64,000 nucleotides of DNA from Emcibacteraceae bacterium (lineage in GTDB: Bacteria > Pseudomonadota > Alphaproteobacteria > Sphingomonadales > Emcibacteraceae). The number at the start of each line of letters is the position of its first letter. Positions within the stretch are counted from its first letter, which is position 1. The stretch is from the NCBI GenBank assembly GCA_041396985.1, contig JAWKXO010000001.1, positions 124,001-188,000 of the forward strand, in the 5' to 3' direction. The notes below the pieces were generated by a model, which did not search any database, had not been told where the DNA came from, and worked only from the letters and a program-made list of their open reading frames with translations. Below are positions 62,695 through 64,000 of this stretch, piece after piece. Made by a program: the position numbers and the translations under genes.

Positions 62695-62916
62695 TTATTG
62701 ATTTTCCATAGCGTCACGCTCAGCGGCCAGTTTTTCAGCCAGTTTGCGTGCTTCTTCAGCTTTTGCTTTTGCTTCCGCATCCATGCCCGCCATTGAGCTG
62801 TTTGCTGTTGCAGATGCGCTTTCAGCTGTCGCAGATGCAGAACCATTGTCATCACCACCACAAGCGGTCAGTGCGGTTGCGAAAAGTGAGATCAGTAAAA
62901 GTTTAAGAGTATTCAT
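62695..62916 (-). CDS. Small Ala-rich lipoprotein
   Basis: 73 residues with a lipobox (LTAC, Cys19) followed by GGDDNGS, a Ser/Ala-rich spacer and a helical, charged end (AKAEEARKLAEKLAAERDAMEN). Composition and size recall Lpp-like or other small envelope lipoproteins, but no family is identified. A GAGGTAAT site precedes the ATG. Confidence 0.7.
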   Translation of the reverse strand: MNTLKLLLISLFATALTACGGDDNGSASATAESASATANSSMAGMDAEAKAKAEEARKLAEKLAAERDAMENQ

Positions 62917-63140
62917 TATTACCTCGTTAATTTAGTTGCCCATTTTGGGTTTGGTTGTCCGGTTTGGGTATTAATTACCCCCGTTGGCAATCAATGACCA
63001 GTTTAAGTAAGTAGTACATTAAAATAATGCACACTAGTTTTATTGCATTTTTTAGCGGATTGGAAGGGATTATGTTCTATTACCCAAAAAAAATGGGGGA
63101 AATATTGAAAAAAGATAGGACGAAGCCGCCATAATCTGAC
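62917..63140. other. A+T-rich intergenic stretch
   Basis: I see no ORF with a credible start. It contains short runs such as CCCATTTTGGGTTTGG that repeat G-rich words (GGTTTGGG at about 62950 and again about 10 bases later), and a loose A+T-rich tail. It ends at the first inverted repeat of the following segment. Confidence 0.5.
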
Positions 63141-63165
63141 TGACCGCTATCGACCCAAAGCGGAC
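63141..63165. repeat. Left 25-bp inverted repeat flanking a small membrane ORF
   Basis: TGACCGCTATCGACCCAAAG plus CGGAC matches the reverse complement of 63686-63710 in 24 of 25 positions; the mismatch is at the fifth base. The word GTCCGCTTTGGGTCGATAG is often seen in dispersed bacterial intergenic repeats. Here it marks the ends of a segment of 570 bp. Confidence 0.7.
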
Positions 63166-63279
63166 ACTCACTTTCTTGTTCAGTTGACGATAGAAACGGA
63201 ATGTTTCAATATAAAATTGATAATCCTAGTAATATTGGGGCAAATGAATATGGATCCACATTGGAGAACTTAGAAGTGG

Positions 63280-63669
63280 TTGCAGGTTCGTGCGGCAGAA
63301 AGTATTTCACTTTTATTTTGGTGTATAATAGTTGTGGTGTATAAACACAATTTTCCTGTCTCTGGAGCGATTATGATATCGCTTTATCCTGTAATTTTCT
63401 ATTATATCAATCCCATATTCTGGTTGGTAATTGTTGTTTTAAGAGGACCATTCAGGGGGCGAGATGTTTACAGTCACCGATTATTGGAACCAGCTTTAGC
63501 TACTAGCATCCATATTGTATATGGGCTATTACTTTACTGGATAGCTGTAACTCTAAATATAATATCAGTAATGGAATATTATTTGTTAAATTGGGCATGG
63601 TTCTTTGGAATATTTTTTACAATTGGAGTAACATTATATATTTATCCAATGAAATCAAAAAGGAATTAA
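63280..63669 (+). CDS. Small multi-pass membrane protein inside an inverted-repeat-bounded segment
   Basis: Up to 129 residues from a TTG at 63280, or 98 from the ATG at 63373, which has GGAG five bases upstream. Hydrophobic helices continue on both sides of the second start (SLLFWCIIVVVYK, then ISLYPVIFYYINPIFWLVIVV, then further two), so the longer form gives an extra helix and is not excluded. Low G+C compared with neighbours. No known family. It lies wholly between the 25-bp inverted repeats at 63141 and 63686, which suggests that it moved in as a unit. Confidence 0.5.
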   Translation: MQVRAAESISLLFWCIIVVVYKHNFPVSGAIMISLYPVIFYYINPIFWLVIVVLRGPFRGRDVYSHRLLEPALATSIHIVYGLLLYWIAVTLNIISVMEYYLLNWAWFFGIFFTIGVTLYIYPMKSKRN

Positions 63670-63685
63670 ATCCGATTTTCATAAC

Positions 63686-63710
63686 GTCCGCTTTGGGTCG
63701 ATAGCCGTCA
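63686..63710. repeat. Right 25-bp inverted repeat flanking a small membrane ORF
   Basis: Reverse complement of 63141-63165 with one mismatch (GTCCGCTTTGGGTCGATAG followed by CCGTCA). 520 bp separate the inner ends. Confidence 0.7.
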
Positions 63711-63819
63711 TAAGACACGATTATCGCATTTTGTATAAGAACAAGTATTGATTGGTTTCTTTAGACCAAAAAGCCAGGCATTTGCGATTGATGCTGGTCG
63801 TGAAGTCAGTTTAATCTGT

Positions 63820-64000
63820 TCATTCCTGATGAAGGATATAGTCATCAGGCACAATTCTGAGGGCCAGCAGATCACTTTCCGAGCGTATGATTAACGAATG
63901 ATCACAGCGGACACAAACGCCGGAATCATAGCCATCGACCGAGAATGAACAGACCTGGACCCAAAGTCCGTCAATATCCGGTAATTTGAACAGCTTCTGG
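63820..64000 (-). CDS. Partial hypothetical protein, C-terminal end
   Basis: An open minus-strand frame of 60 codons ends at 63820-63822 and runs off the right edge. It reads LPDIDGLWVQVCSFSVDGYD, then GVCVRCDHSLIIRSESDLLA, with a possible metal-binding CVRC-like pair and a final ILHQE. No family is recognised, and the true start lies outside the window. Confidence 0.55.
   Translation of the reverse strand, partial: QKLFKLPDIDGLWVQVCSFSVDGYDSGVCVRCDHSLIIRSESDLLALRIVPDDYILHQE

Noticed and set aside
63160..63350. A second short ORF starting near 63200 in another frame
   Set aside because: A 47-codon frame overlaps the membrane ORF, has no ribosome site that stands out and no recognisable content.

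Overview
The window looks like chromosomal DNA of a marine-type alphaproteobacterium. The evidence is a moderate G+C, a Tad-pilus TadG-like gene, a VPLPA-CTERM protein, many Tat-exported enzymes, a SoxC-like sulfite dehydrogenase and a REP-like hairpin element. I read the order Emcibacterales/Kordiimonadales only by style, not by proof. No rRNA, tRNA, CRISPR array or complete insertion sequence was seen.

Layout. 1-0.5 kb: end of a TadG-like gene. 0.6-9.8 kb (minus): a compact catabolic operon with a peptide-type ABC importer (binding protein, two permeases, double ATPase), an aldehyde dehydrogenase, an SDR and a P1-family self-processing peptidase, headed by a small XRE regulator. 9.75-10.2 kb: inverted repeats at the XRE promoter, a candidate small RNA and a 47-residue membrane protein. 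10.5-18.1 kb: VPLPA-CTERM protein, M20 peptidase, universal stress protein, and a GGDEF/EAL protein with a cupredoxin-like protein facing a porin. 18.1-25.1 kb: a frameshifted gamma-glutamyltransferase, then two MacB/FtsX-type permeases behind a textbook sigma-54 promoter with an upstream palindrome; the two permease genes are mosaic copies. 25.2-30.3 kb: SDR, GNAT, flavodoxin-like protein, a BvgS-like sensor kinase and upp.

30.3-35.0 kb: a decay zone with a duplicated oxygenase tail and an IclR-like remnant, then a 2-oxoglutarate oxygenase co-transcribed with psuG and psuK; together with upp this makes a pseudouridine-to-UMP salvage set. 35-44.5 kb: envelope and housekeeping genes (RlpA, cupin, beta-lactamase-like hydrolase, SPOR lipoprotein, PhzF/LysR pair, VOC, class II amidotransferase, DUF2799) and an M19 dipeptidase homologue lacking half of its metal ligands.

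44.6-51.5 kb holds the most unusual block: four consecutive paralogous Tat-exported flavin amine oxidase-like genes, with terminators behind three of them. 51.6-60 kb: small membrane protein, DUF924 protein, diaminopropionate ammonia-lyase, two TPR paralogues, an operon of ArsC, a Cys-less ArsC twin, a lipoprotein metallo-beta-lactamase-fold enzyme and a DUF2461 protein, then an ornithine cyclodeaminase homologue and a lipoprotein. 60.2-62.6 kb: SoxC-like enzyme, single-haem cytochrome c and VOC protein. 62.7-64 kb: small lipoprotein, then a segment bounded by long inverted repeats around a membrane ORF, and a partial gene at the edge.
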